Shown here piece by piece: positions 1 through 8,378 of a stretch of DNA of 64,000 nucleotides. The translations under genes and the position numbers were made by a program. Origin of the DNA: Wenjunlia tyrosinilytica (GTDB lineage: Bacteria; Actinomycetota; Actinomycetes; Streptomycetales; Streptomycetaceae); contig NZ_BMMS01000027.1 in the NCBI RefSeq assembly GCF_014646055.1, forward strand, positions 61,142 through 125,141. The letters run 5' to 3'. Numbering within the stretch: position 1 is the first letter of the stretch; the number at the start of each line of letters is the position of its first letter. The notes under the pieces were generated by a model, which did not search any database, was not told the DNA's origin, and worked only from the letters and a program-made list of their open reading frames with translations.

Positions 1-2
1 CC

Positions 3-1274
3 GGCTCCCCGGAGCCTCCCGACTTTCCGGAGCCTCCCGACTGCTCGGACTTCCCCGACTTCCCCGAGGAGTTCGACCGCTCGGGCAGCCGCAGCATCAA
101 ATGGGCCGTCGCCGGGACCGAGCAGGATCCCCACCGCATCCCGCTCGGCGTCGCGGATATGGACCTGCCCGGCTTCCCGGCCCTCTTCGCCGCCCTGCGC
201 GAGCGGTCCCTGCATCCCGCCCTCGGCTACACCCTCCCCGGTCCGCGCAGCCGTGAACTGGCGGTGGCGTGGTATCGCGAGCGGTTCGGCGCGCGCATCG
301 ACCCGGACTGGCTGGTGCAGCTCCCGTTCGGCCCCCGCAGCGCCATCCGCTTCCTCCTCGACGCCCTCACCGCGGGCGGCGCCCGCCGACCCCCCGGTCC
401 CGTACTCGCCCCCGCCCCCGAGTACGGCGGGTTCGCCCAGGTCACCCGCGCCGCCGGCCTGTTCTACGACGCCATCGCCCTCGAGCGCGGCGGCCCCGAC
501 GGCTACCGGCTGCCCGTCGAGGAGTTCGAGGCGCGCGCCGCCCGTCGCGGAGCGACCGCCATCGTGCTCAGCAACCCTCACAACCCCACCGGGCGCGTCT
601 GGCAGGCCGACGACATCCGCCGCCTCGCCGCGGCCGCCGCCGAGCAGGGCGCCGTCCTCATCAGCGACGAGGTCCACAGCGACCTGGTCCACCCGGGAGG
701 CGCGCACCCCGTCGCCGTCCACGCGGTGGGGGAGGAGCTGGCGGCCCGCACGGTCACCGTTCACTCGGTCGGCAAGACGTTCAACGTCAGCGGGCTGGCC
801 GACGCCCTGCTCGTCGTACCTTCGTCCGAGTTGCGCGCCCGCCTGGTCACGGCCGTGGAGAGTTATGGCTTCTTCGAAGGGGCCAGGGTCCTCGGCGCGC
901 TCGCCCAGGACGTCGCCTACGAGCACGGCGGTCCCTGGGTGGACCGGCTCGTCGCCCATCTGCGGGACAACCGCGATCTGGCCGTGGACGCCCTCGGGTC
1001 CATTCCCGGCCTGGTCACCTGCGTCCCCCAGGCGTCCTACCTCCTCTGGCTCGACGCTTCAGCCCTCCCCGTGCCGCCCGAAGGGTCCACCCCGGCTGCC
1101 GCCCTTCTCGATTCCTGCGGCCTCGCCCTTCAGGACGGGTCGGTTTTCGGCCCCGAGGGAGAGGGCTTCCTACGGCTGAATTTCGCCCTTCCTCGGCCCC
1201 GGCTGAGGGAAGCTGTGCTCCGTCTGAGTGGTTGTGCCAGTGGCCGTATGAGACCCGGGGCCGACCGCTCGTAG
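3..1274 (+). CDS. MalY/PatB-type PLP-dependent aminotransferase / C-S lyase (5' end cut by window)
   Basis: The reading frame is open to the first bases of the window, so the start lies upstream. The apparent ATG at 159 is internal: codons before it read EFDRSGSRSIKW and end in VADMD, which match the conserved N-terminus of MalY/PatB cystathionine beta-lyase-like enzymes. Fold-type I features are visible: SNPHNPTGR, and SVGKTFN with the probable PLP lysine. Family members cleave C-S bonds of cystathionine or similar thioethers, or act as aminotransferases. The gene lies 211 bp upstream of egtA on the same strand. Ergothioneine synthesis needs a PLP C-S lyase (EgtE) as its last step and no egtE follows egtD here, so this gene is a candidate for that role. 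That link is inference; a separate role in methionine metabolism is equally possible. Confidence 0.85.
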   Translation, partial: GSPEPPDFPEPPDCSDFPDFPEEFDRSGSRSIKWAVAGTEQDPHRIPLGVADMDLPGFPALFAALRERSLHPALGYTLPGPRSRELAVAWYRERFGARIDPDWLVQLPFGPRSAIRFLLDALTAGGARRPPGPVLAPAPEYGGFAQVTRAAGLFYDAIALERGGPDGYRLPVEEFEARAARRGATAIVLSNPHNPTGRVWQADDIRRLAAAAAEQGAVLISDEVHSDLVHPGGAHPVAVHAVGEELAARTVTVHSVGKTFNVSGLADALLVVPSSELRARLVTAVESYGFFEGARVLGALAQDVAYEHGGPWVDRLVAHLRDNRDLAVDALGSIPGLVTCVPQASYLLWLDASALPVPPEGSTPAAALLDSCGLALQDGSVFGPEGEGFLRLNFALPRPRLREAVLRLSGCASGRMRPGADRS

Positions 1275-1485
1275 CCATTTCGAGGAGTGGTCGGCGTCGA
1301 TTTGGGCACGCAGGATCGAGAAAGCGGCAGGAGCAATCGGGCGGGCGGACGCCCGGGAACCGGGGGAGACTAACAGGACACGCCGCGCCCGCGCAGAGAA
1401 ACAGCAGGCACGGACCACAACCACGTACAGAGCCCCCAAGCCCCCACCTGCGGGAGATCCCCGCGATGACTGGAGGAACCTGGAC

Positions 1486-3057
1486 ATGCGCGATGTACAA
1501 CCGATGCGCTCAGCGGTGGCGCACCCGGCCTCGCGACCCGCGGCCGGCCCGCCACGCACGCCTCCCGCGGCGGGCGCCCTCACCATCGACGATGCCGAGG
1601 CCTATGTCCGAGGCATCTGTTTCAAGACAGGCCCGCCTCGACGTATCGGCGTCGAACTGGAATGGATAGTCCAGGACGTCAACGATCCCGCACTCCCCGT
1701 CGACCAGCACCACCTCGCGGAGGCCCTGGCCACACTGACCGTCAACGGCAGTGATGGCAGCGCCACCAGCGGACTCCCCACCGGAGCCGCCATCACCCGC
1801 GAACCCGGCGGGCAGGTCGAGCTCAGCTCCCTTCCCGCCGATTCCCTGCCGCAGTGCGTCGAAGGCGTACATGCCGATCTCGCGACCCTCAGGGCCGCAC
1901 TGCGCACCCGCGGCTACACACTCGTCGGCTTCGGCCACGACCCCTGGCGACCCCCCGTGCGCGTCCTCGACCTCCCTCGCTACGCGGCGATGGAGGAGTT
2001 TTTCGACCGCACCGGTTCCGCCGGGCGGAACATGATGGGCGCGTCCGCCTCCGTCCAGGTCTGCCTCGACGCGGGCACCGAGGACAGCGGCCCCACCGGC
2101 TACGCCAGACGGTGGAGGCTCGCCCACCTGCTCGGCCCCGTGTTCGTCGCGGCGTTCGCCAACTCCCCGCTGTGGCACGGGCGCCCCAGTGGATGGCGGT
2201 CGACCAGACAGGCGGTCTGGTCGAGGATGGACCCGAGTCGCACCCTGGCCCCCCAGGGCGCGGATGGCTTTGCGGGACCCGAGTCGCTCGGGGGAGCGCA
2301 CCCCTTCGACGGACCCGGGGGAGCCGCGACCGGACCCGTCCCCGGTACCGAACCCGTCTCCCGGGGCCCCGCCGGTACCGAACCCGCCTCCGGCGGCCCC
2401 GCCGGTATCGAACCCGTCCCCGGCATCGACCCACGTGAGGCATGGGCGCGCTACGCCCTCGACGCGGCCCTGCTCTGCCTGCGTCGCGAGGACGGACAGC
2501 CATGGACGGCTCCCGCCCGCGTCTCGTTCCGCCAGTGGATCGACGGGGGAGCGGGCTGCGCGCCCGAAGTCGACCGCCCTCCCACCGTGGAGGACCTGGC
2601 GTACCACCTGACCACGCTGTTCCCACCCGTTCGGCCCCAGGGACACCTGGAGCTGCGCATGATCGACGCCCAGCCGGGCGATGACGGGTGGATCGTTCCG
2701 CTGGCCGTGGTCACCGCCCTGTTCGACGACGAGGAGGCCGCCCTCACCGCCGAGACGGTGGCCGGCAGCCTCATAACCCCCGGCGCCCGCGCGCCGCGCA
2801 ACCCGCTGTGGATACGTGCGGCCCGGGACGGTCTCACCGATCCGCAGTTGCGCCAGGCCGCCGAAGCCTGCTTCACCGCGGCCGCCGCGGCACTGCCGCG
2901 ACTCGGTGCCACCGACGAGATACGAGCCGCCGTCGCCGACTTCGCGCAGCGGCATGTCGCGCGGGGTCGATGTCCCGCCGACGACCTGCTCGACGCCGTT
3001 CGCGGCAGCCGAGCCCGCACCCTGCCCGCACCTGGAAGGGAGACCCCACGGTGCTGA
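1486..3057 (+). CDS. egtA: EgtA, glutamate-cysteine ligase of ergothioneine synthesis
   Basis: This 523-residue ATP-dependent ligase joins glutamate and cysteine to give gamma-glutamylcysteine, the sulfur donor used by EgtB. The GCS2-type start IGVELEW lies near residue 52, and REPGGQVELSS and LRMIDAQPGDDGW are further family landmarks. The start is supported by GGAGGA at 1472-1477, eight bases upstream of ATG 1486. An unusual low-complexity stretch of about 45 residues, rich in Gly, Pro and Glu (roughly residues 265-313), sits in the middle and is encoded partly by 30-bp tandem repeats. It looks like a surface-loop expansion and does not interrupt the frame. The stop overlaps the egtB start by 7 nt, implying coupled translation. 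The assignment rests on sequence and on the egtABCD context. Confidence 0.93.
   Translation: MRDVQPMRSAVAHPASRPAAGPPRTPPAAGALTIDDAEAYVRGICFKTGPPRRIGVELEWIVQDVNDPALPVDQHHLAEALATLTVNGSDGSATSGLPTGAAITREPGGQVELSSLPADSLPQCVEGVHADLATLRAALRTRGYTLVGFGHDPWRPPVRVLDLPRYAAMEEFFDRTGSAGRNMMGASASVQVCLDAGTEDSGPTGYARRWRLAHLLGPVFVAAFANSPLWHGRPSGWRSTRQAVWSRMDPSRTLAPQGADGFAGPESLGGAHPFDGPGGAATGPVPGTEPVSRGPAGTEPASGGPAGIEPVPGIDPREAWARYALDAALLCLRREDGQPWTAPARVSFRQWIDGGAGCAPEVDRPPTVEDLAYHLTTLFPPVRPQGHLELRMIDAQPGDDGWIVPLAVVTALFDDEEAALTAETVAGSLITPGARAPRNPLWIRAARDGLTDPQLRQAAEACFTAAAAALPRLGATDEIRAAVADFAQRHVARGRCPADDLLDAVRGSRARTLPAPGRETPRC
2342..2424 (+). repeat. 30-bp tandem repeat inside egtA
   Basis: The block beginning ccggtaccgaacccg recurs at 2342, 2372 and, with one change, 2402. 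The 30-bp period keeps the reading frame and encodes a Pro/Gly/Glu-rich decapeptide. Copy number may vary between strains. Confidence 0.8.
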
Positions 3058-4544
3058 CCCCTCAAGCCCCCGCAGGACCCTCGGGACCGTCAGGACCCGC
3101 CGGAGCCGCAACCCCTTCCGGAGTCCCCGGAGCCCCCGGAGCCCCCGGAGCCGCAACCCCTTCCGGAGCCCCCGGGGCCGCGCGCCCTTCGGGACCGTCC
3201 GGAGCCGACGGACCGACCGCGGCCGGAGACGGCGAACGGCTGCGCGAACGCATAGCCGACGCCCTCACCGCCTCCCGCGCCCGCACCGCGGCTCTCACGG
3301 ACTGCGTCGAGGAGCCCGACCTCACCGCCCAGCACTCCCCGCTGATGTCGCCCCTGGTCTGGGACCTGGCGCACATCGGCAACCAGGAGGAGCTGTGGCT
3401 CCTGCGCAACGTCGCCGGCCGTGACCCCATGCACCCGGAGATCGACCCGCTCTACGACGCGTTCGAGCACCCCCGGGCCACGCGCCCCAGCCTGCCCCTG
3501 CTCCCGCCCGCCCAGGCCCGCTCCTACAGCGCCGAGGTCCGCGGACGCGTGCTCGACCTCATCGAGAAGGCACCCCTCGAGGGCAACCGCCTCCTCTCCG
3601 ACGGCTTCGCCTTCGGCATGATCGCCCAGCATGAGCAGCAGCACGACGAGACCATGCTCATCACGCACCAGCTCCGCAAGGGCCCGGCCGTGCTGACCGC
3701 ACCGCCGCCCCCCGAGGCGCCGAGCACCCCGTTGCCCAAGGAGATCCTCGTCCCCGCCGGGCAGTTCACCATGGGCACCTCCACCGAGCCCTGGGCGCTG
3801 GACAATGAACGCCCCGCGCACGCCGTGGACGTGGCCGCCTTCCACATCGACACGGTGCCGGTCACCAACGCGGCCTACATCGAGTTCATCGACGACGGCG
3901 GCTACGACGAGCCCCGATGGTGGACCGAGGAGGGCTGGGCGCACCGCAACCACGCCAAGCTGTCCGCCCCGCTGTTCTGGAAGCGCGAGGCGGGCCAGTG
4001 GCTGCGCCGCCGCTTCGGTGTGACCGAGCCCGTCCCCCCGGCCGAGCCCGTCGTGCACGTCAGCTGGTACGAGGCCGACGCCTACGCCCGCTGGGCCGGG
4101 CGGCGCCTGCCCACCGAGGCCGAGTGGGAGAAGGCCGCGCGGCACGACCCCGCCACCGGGCGCTCGTTGCGCTACCCGTGGGGCGACGAGGACCCGCAGC
4201 CCCACCACGCCAACCTCGCCCAGCGCCACCTCCAGCCCGCCCCCGTCGGCGCGTACCCGGCCGGGGTCTCCCCGCTCGGCGTCCACCAGCTCATCGGCGA
4301 TGTGTGGGAGTGGACCTCCAGCGGCTTCCACCCCTACCCGGGCTTCTCGGCGTGGCCGTACCGCGAGTACTCCGAGGTGTTCTTCGGCGGCGACTACAAG
4401 ATGCTGCGCGGCGGTTCGTTCGCCGTGGACCCCGTCGCCTGCCGGGGCACTTTCCGCAACTGGGACCACCCGGTGCGGCGCCAGATCTTCTCCGGCTTCC
4501 GTACCGCTCGCGATGACCGTCCCACCTCCGCGGAGAGTGTCTGA
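3051..4544 (+). CDS. egtB: EgtB, hercynine oxygenase (sulfoxide synthase)
   Basis: This non-haem iron enzyme joins gamma-glutamylcysteine (or cysteine) to hercynine with O2 to form the C-S bond and sulfoxide. The protein is 497 residues from GTG 3051, preceded by GGAAGGGAGA and overlapping the egtA stop. A longer frame exists upstream but runs through egtA, so it was not used. Order: a Gly/Pro/Ala/Ser-rich collagen-like extension (about residues 1-55, not a normal part of the family), a DinB-like domain with iron ligands H108 (DLAHIGN), H194 and H198 (HEQQHDE), then a formylglycine-generating-enzyme/C-lectin-like domain from about residue 225 (VPAGQFTMG, GDVWEWTSSGF, LRGGSFA). egtC starts inside the stop codon (TGATG). 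Identification is firm; the role of the N-terminal extension is unknown. Confidence 0.95.
   Translation: MLTPQAPAGPSGPSGPAGAATPSGVPGAPGAPGAATPSGAPGAARPSGPSGADGPTAAGDGERLRERIADALTASRARTAALTDCVEEPDLTAQHSPLMSPLVWDLAHIGNQEELWLLRNVAGRDPMHPEIDPLYDAFEHPRATRPSLPLLPPAQARSYSAEVRGRVLDLIEKAPLEGNRLLSDGFAFGMIAQHEQQHDETMLITHQLRKGPAVLTAPPPPEAPSTPLPKEILVPAGQFTMGTSTEPWALDNERPAHAVDVAAFHIDTVPVTNAAYIEFIDDGGYDEPRWWTEEGWAHRNHAKLSAPLFWKREAGQWLRRRFGVTEPVPPAEPVVHVSWYEADAYARWAGRRLPTEAEWEKAARHDPATGRSLRYPWGDEDPQPHHANLAQRHLQPAPVGAYPAGVSPLGVHQLIGDVWEWTSSGFHPYPGFSAWPYREYSEVFFGGDYKMLRGGSFAVDPVACRGTFRNWDHPVRRQIFSGFRTARDDRPTSAESV
3101..3168 (+). repeat. Direct repeat in the egtB low-complexity 5' region
   Basis: A 23-bp block containing gccgcaaccccttccggag occurs at 3101-3123 and again at 3146-3168, 45 bp apart. 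It encodes part of the Pro/Gly/Ala N-terminal extension of EgtB. Similar in-frame expansion occurs in egtA. Confidence 0.75.
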
Positions 4545-5329
4545 TGTGCCGCCACCTGGCCTATCTCGGCCCGCCCACATCGCTGCGTGAGCTGCTGATC
4601 ACCCCCGAGCGGAGCCTGTACCGGCAGTCCTGGGAGCCGCGCCTGCAGAAGTACGGCACGGTCAACGCCGACGGCTTCGGCGCCGGGTGGTACGCCGAGG
4701 GCGACCCCGAGCCGGCCCGCTACCGGCGCGCCGTGCCCATCTGGGCGGACCCGTCGTTCGCCGACGTCGCCCGCGTGGTGCGCAGCGGCGCCGTACTCGC
4801 CGCCGTCCGGTCGGCCACCGAGGGCACGGAGGCGGGGGAGGCCTCCGCGGCCCCGTACAAGGCCGACCAGTGGCTGTTCAGCCACAACGGAGCCCTGCCG
4901 GGCTGGCCGGCGTCCCTCGCGGCCGCCGCGGCCGCCCTGCCTGCGCAGGAGTTGCTGACTCTGGAGTCCCGCTGCGACTCCGCCCTCGTGTGGGCGCTCG
5001 TGCTGAATCGTTTGCGCACAGGCGCCCCACCGGGTGAGGCCCTGGCAGACGTCGTCCGCCGGGTCGCCATCGGCCGCCTCAACCTCCTGCTGACCGACGG
5101 CGCCGCCATCGCCGCCACCACCTGGGGCGACACCCTCTTCCACCTCCACACCCCCGGCCGATCCGTCGTCGTGGCCTCCGAACCCACCGACGACGACCCG
5201 CGCTGGGAACCCGTACCGGACCGCACCGTCCTCGTCGCGACCCCGGACGCCGTCCACCTCACCTCACTGGACCCACCGCCCACATCCGTACCGTCCCCCG
5301 TCGTCGCCGAGAGGACCCCCTGCTCGTGA
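4544..5329 (+). CDS. egtC: EgtC, gamma-glutamyl hercynylcysteine sulfoxide amidohydrolase
   Basis: This class II (Ntn-type) glutamine amidotransferase-like hydrolase has 261 residues. It removes the gamma-glutamyl group from the EgtB product to leave hercynylcysteine sulfoxide. The protein begins MCRHLAYLG, so Cys2 becomes the N-terminal nucleophile after Met removal. Other family motifs are NADGFGAGWY, the FSHNGALPG segment and ESRCDSALVW. The ATG lies inside the egtB stop (TGATG), and the stop overlaps the GTG of egtD by 4 nt, so the four egt genes are almost certainly one coupled operon. Confidence 0.95.
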   Translation: MCRHLAYLGPPTSLRELLITPERSLYRQSWEPRLQKYGTVNADGFGAGWYAEGDPEPARYRRAVPIWADPSFADVARVVRSGAVLAAVRSATEGTEAGEASAAPYKADQWLFSHNGALPGWPASLAAAAAALPAQELLTLESRCDSALVWALVLNRLRTGAPPGEALADVVRRVAIGRLNLLLTDGAAIAATTWGDTLFHLHTPGRSVVVASEPTDDDPRWEPVPDRTVLVATPDAVHLTSLDPPPTSVPSPVVAERTPCS

Positions 5330-6297
5330 GCACGTTCAACGTCACCCGCCACCTCCCCGCCGACGACTCCGCGGCCGCCCTGCGCCACGACGTCCTCAGC
5401 GGACTCACCGACAGCCCCAAGTGGCTGCCTCCCAAGTGGTTCTACGACGCCCGCGGGAGCGAGCTGTTCGAGGAGATCACCCGTCTGCCGGAGTACTACC
5501 CGACCCGCGCGGAACGCGAGATCCTGGCCGTCCGCGCCAAGGACATCGCCGCCCTCACCGGCGCCCGCACGCTGGTCGAACTCGGCTCCGGCTCCTCCGA
5601 GAAGACCCGCCTGCTGATCGACGCCCTGCGCGCCCACGGCACTCTGCGCCAGTACACCCCCGTGGACGTCAGCGAGAGCGCCCTGCGCCAGGCCGGCGAG
5701 GCCCTGCTCGCCGACTACCCGGACCTGACCGTCCACGCCCTGGCCGCCGACTTCAACCAGCCCATCGGCCTGGACGAGGCCGACGCCCCGGTCCTGCTGG
5801 CCTTCCTCGGCGGCACCCTGGGCAACCTCCTCCCGCAGGAACGCGCAGCCTTCCTCCCCACCCTGCGCGGCGACCTCCGTCCCGGGGACGCCCTCCTGCT
5901 CGGCACCGACCTGGTCAAGGACGAGGCCACCCTGGTCGCGGCCTACGACGACAGCGCGGGCGTGACGGCGGCCTTCAACAAGAACGTCCTCACCGTGATC
6001 AACCGCGAACTGGGCGCCGACTTCGACCCCGACGCCTTCGACCACGTCGCGCTGTGGAACGCCGAGCAGGAGTGGATCGAAATGCGCCTGCGCGCCCGCC
6101 ACACCCACACGGTCAAGATCCGGGCCCTGGACCTGGCCGTCTCCTTCGAGCGGGGCGAGGACCTGCGCACGGAGATCTCCGCGAAGTTCCGCGAGGAAAC
6201 CATCCGCGCCGAACTCGCCGCGGCGGGCTTCACCCTCTCCCACTGCTGGACCGACCCCGCCCACCGCTTCGCCCTCTCCCTGGCGGTCCCCGCCTGA
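5326..6297 (+). CDS. egtD: EgtD, L-histidine N-alpha-trimethyltransferase
   Basis: This SAM-dependent enzyme trimethylates the alpha-amino group of histidine to give hercynine, the first step of ergothioneine synthesis. The protein is 323 residues from GTG 5326, overlapping egtC. Motifs typical of the DUF2260/EgtD fold are visible: WFYDARGSELFEEITRLPEY near the N-terminus, the SAM-binding VELGSGSSEKT (about residues 82-92), LLAFLGGTLGN, and an ISAKFREE segment near the C-terminus. It is the last gene of the operon. No egtE follows: the next features are an inverted repeat and a tRNA. Confidence 0.95.
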   Translation: MSTFNVTRHLPADDSAAALRHDVLSGLTDSPKWLPPKWFYDARGSELFEEITRLPEYYPTRAEREILAVRAKDIAALTGARTLVELGSGSSEKTRLLIDALRAHGTLRQYTPVDVSESALRQAGEALLADYPDLTVHALAADFNQPIGLDEADAPVLLAFLGGTLGNLLPQERAAFLPTLRGDLRPGDALLLGTDLVKDEATLVAAYDDSAGVTAAFNKNVLTVINRELGADFDPDAFDHVALWNAEQEWIEMRLRARHTHTVKIRALDLAVSFERGEDLRTEISAKFREETIRAELAAAGFTLSHCWTDPAHRFALSLAVPA

Positions 6298-6313
6298 CCT
6301 GCGGCGGCGCTCA

Positions 6314-6372
6314 TGGGGTGCTCGCTCGATCACTCTCCGCGCACGAGAGGACAGGTGGAAGCGAGCACCCCA
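6314..6372 (+). terminator. Long-loop inverted repeat after egtD
   Basis: A perfect 13-bp inverted repeat, TGGGGTGCTCGCT at 6314-6326 and its complement at 6360-6372, encloses a 33-nt loop just after the egtD stop. It may end egt transcription, but it has no T-run and the loop is long, so a regulatory role is possible too. Confidence 0.45.
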
Positions 6373-6433
6373 CGAAGTGCGATATGGTTCTCATGCCCGG
6401 CCAGCCGGAGAAACCACCGGCGAGGACGGGCAC

Positions 6434-6507
<74 letters not shown>

Positions 6508-6524
6508 CAGAGAACGAGCAGGTC

Positions 6525-6557
6525 AAAGGCCGCTCTCGCTTAGCGAGGGCGGCCTTT
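6525..6557 (+). terminator. Terminator of tRNA-Pro
   Basis: The arm AAAGGCCGCTCTCG (6525-6538) pairs with CGAGGGCGGCCTTT (6544-6557) around a short loop, with one G-T wobble. The second arm ends in TTT, and the hairpin starts 17 nt after the mature tRNA end. It is a strong Rho-independent-type stem. Confidence 0.85.
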
Positions 6558-6572
6558 GTCGTACGGGTGTTT

Positions 6573-6612
6573 GCTCCCATGTGGGAGCGGGCTGGGAGCC
6601 CTCGTGCTCCCA
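6573..6612. repeat. Cluster of four inverted heptamers beside the tRNA
   Basis: The heptamer GCTCCCA and its complement TGGGAGC occur four times in 40 bp: 6573-6579, 6582-6588, 6593-6599 and 6606-6612. The first two form a 16-bp palindrome. The set could be protein-binding arms of a former integration site or a second hairpin region. No integrase gene is visible nearby. Confidence 0.5.
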
Positions 6613-7687
6613 TGCTCCCCAGGTGTCAATCATGCCCGATTCGTCCATCCCCCGATCCGGTCGACATGGGGCGCGGTACGGGGACGCTGGGCGCAGCCGT
6701 CAGCCGTAGCGTGCCAAAGTCACCCCACCGGTATGGATGCACCACCCATCGAGAGGCATAAGAACCCCTTGACGACTCCCGACCCCCTTCCGGAGTGGGA
6801 GCACGCCGTCGTGCTCCCCATGCGACGGGGGGAGAGGTCTTCGCCTGGCCCCCTCGGCCAACTGGTGTGCGCAGGTAGCCGCCCTCCTGGCGCCAGCCCC
6901 GCCGAACGCGCGCCGCGCCAAGAGGAGGCAAAGCCCCTTGGCGTTCCCCCCGCAGACGGGTCACTCCCAATCCGAGACCGCCATACCCAGCCGTACGGCG
7001 CGGTATGGGCCTCTTCGTGGAGGGCCACCGTATGGCAAACTGGACGGGCCGCCGGGCGGGTTGATCGTACGTTCGCTGGGCGCTGCGGTTGCGTATGGTG
7101 TCGATCGGTCCGACGATCACCGGTCGAGGTGGTTCGCGATTTCCTGCGTCTCTGAGGCCGACTGCGTGGGTGGCCGGGAATCCGGAAGAAGCAGATGCTG
7201 CCCCGTTCGCGAACCAGTGCTATCGGCTCGGTCAAAAGGGGCGGCAAGCCGCAGGTTGGAGTCTTCGGCAGGGTCCACAGAACATGGCTGGTCGTGCCCA
7301 TGGCGCTGATGTGGTCATTGCGCGAGTCGGTAGTCGCGACCTGGCTGCTTGAAACCGGTGTCCGCGCATGGGGTGGTGAACCCTCCGGTGTGACCGAGAA
7401 TCGTAGTCGCCGAGGGCGACGATCCGCGCGCCCTGGTCCTTGGTTGGGGGTGGCCCTCAGGAGCGGCCGGAGACTACTCCCGGTGGTTGACTGCCATCCG
7501 TTCGACTTTCATCGGTCTCCGGGGCAGCACACGGGTAACGCAGCAATACGGCAGCTGGCTCTCGCCTAGTGGTGGCAAGCCGCCACCACAGGTGCCGGAA
7601 CCTGCCTCTTCCATGGAGCGCTGCCGCCAGGCTTGTAGCAGGCCAGTGCGGCGATCGAGATCCGGTGCCAATTGGATTGTCCAGCGC
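6613..7687. other. Gene-poor stretch, no supported gene
   Basis: About 1.1 kb with several open frames on both strands, none of which shows a recognisable motif, good start signal or sensible composition. A hairpin-like sequence with arms gtcgcc and ggcgac lies near 7407-7421. It reads as decayed accessory DNA between the tRNA and the CRISPR array. Confidence 0.6.
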
Positions 7688-7888
7688 GGGCTGACCGGCG
7701 TGCTGCCGATCGTCGGCGGCGATGACCAGTCCAAGGCCCTGGCGCCCGACCTGATGGGCCGCCTGGGCTTCGGCACGGTGGACGCCGGAAGACTCGCGGA
7801 GTCCTGGCGCTTCGAGCGGGACACGATCGTCTGCCTCGCCTTCTACGCGGCCACGACACTCACTTCACTGGAGATGGCCCGGCTGCGG
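7688..7888 (+). pseudogene. Fragment resembling the C-terminus of an F420-dependent NADPH reductase-like protein
   Basis: In the frame through this segment the translation reads GLTGVLPIVGGDD, then LGFGTVDAGRLAESWRFER. The last phrase is close to the C-terminal signature of NAD(P)-binding oxidoreductases of the F420H2:NADP family (G-F-x-x-V-D-A-G-x-L-A-E-S-W-R-F-E). The N-terminal Rossmann part is not visible upstream, and the frame runs straight into the CRISPR repeat, so this is a broken fragment. The assignment rests on one short motif. Confidence 0.45.
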
Positions 7889-7985
7889 ATTGCTACCCCT
7901 CGTAGGGGCGATGAGGACCCGACGTGTACGACATTCCCGCCGAGGACTACCACGCGTTGCTACCCCTCGTAGGGGCGATGAGGAC
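7889..7985 (-). CRISPR. Minimal CRISPR array, two repeats and one spacer
   Basis: Two 30-bp repeats lie at 7889-7918 and 7956-7985, separated by a 37-bp spacer (7919-7955). On the plus strand each contains CTACCCCTCGTAGGGGCGAT, with a CCCCT/AGGGG hairpin. They are identical except for the first plus-strand base (A at 7889, G at 7956). On the minus strand the repeat begins GTCCTCATCG and ends GTAGCAAC, a more usual 3' handle. In that sense the 7889 copy is the trailer-end repeat and carries the terminal mutation, as expected for the leader-distal end. The array would therefore be read away from cas2, in the same direction as the cas operon. Only one spacer remains. Confidence 0.9.
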
Positions 7986-8108
7986 CCCACGGTAAAGCCG
8001 CAGGCCGGAGGGCGGTGGGATGGTGGGGAAGTGGCCAGGATTTCAGCAGACCTCCGGTTGTGCGGTTGGACCCGGTGTGGTGCTGAAATTGGGTGTTGAA
8101 CCGCCGCT
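7986..8108 (-). promoter_or_regulatory. Probable CRISPR leader with inverted repeat
   Basis: These 123 bp lie between the cas2 stop and the leader-proximal repeat, where a leader belongs if the array is transcribed on the minus strand. They contain a perfect 9-bp inverted repeat, ATTTCAGCA (8040-8048) and TGCTGAAAT (8081-8089). It could be a leader element or a terminator for the cas transcript. No promoter could be fixed. Confidence 0.35.
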
Positions 8109-8372
8109 TCAGAGGATGTCGGTAGGAGTGGGTTCAGCGGCGCCCCAGGCGTGGCGTACGGGTGCGGTGCCGGGCGGGAAACTGTAGACGGTGACGCTGT
8201 CGTAGCTTAGGTCGAGAACGGCTTCGACTGCAGCCCGGAAGCGGCGCAGTTGTGCGGCGCTGAGCTGGCCTTCGAAGACGCTGCGTTGCACGTGGTGTAG
8301 GTATTTCCGGCAGGTTCGGAGTATTCGGGGGTTGCGTTCGGCGGCTGTATCGTAGACCACGATGACATGCAC
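8109..8372 (-). CDS. cas2: Cas2
   Basis: This 87-residue protein has the standard Cas2 size. It begins MHVIVVYDTA, with the conserved first-strand Asp, followed by RILRTCRKYLHHVQRSVFEG, a core region of Cas2. Cas2 dimers bridge two Cas1 dimers in the spacer-integration complex and are not needed for interference. The gene is the last of the cas operon, starts 6 nt after the cas1 stop, and appears intact. Since its partner Cas1 is destroyed here, the protein probably has no adaptation role in this strain. Confidence 0.9.
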   Translation of the reverse strand: MHVIVVYDTAAERNPRILRTCRKYLHHVQRSVFEGQLSAAQLRRFRAAVEAVLDLSYDSVTVYSFPPGTAPVRHAWGAAEPTPTDIL

Positions 8373-8378
8373 TATGGG

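Noticed and set aside
2688-3050. Upstream extension of the egtB frame
   Set aside because: It overlaps egtA fully and has no EgtB similarity. GTG 3051 has a ribosome-binding site and overlaps the egtA stop.
1510-4580. Long minus-strand open frames opposite egtA and egtB (1510-3156 and 3090-4580)
   Set aside because: High-GC shadows of the real plus-strand genes: no motifs, repetitive Gly/Arg composition, no start signals. The same applies to the long antisense frames opposite valS and the NRPS/PKS genes.
6613-7569. Several frames on both strands between tRNA-Pro and the CRISPR array
   Set aside because: No recognisable domain, no good start, and compositions typical of noncoding high-GC DNA.
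7820-7888. A further degenerate repeat upstream of the CRISPR array
   Set aside because: One repeat-spacer period (67 bp) to the left of 7889 shows no repeat similarity; the region reads as the oxidoreductase fragment.
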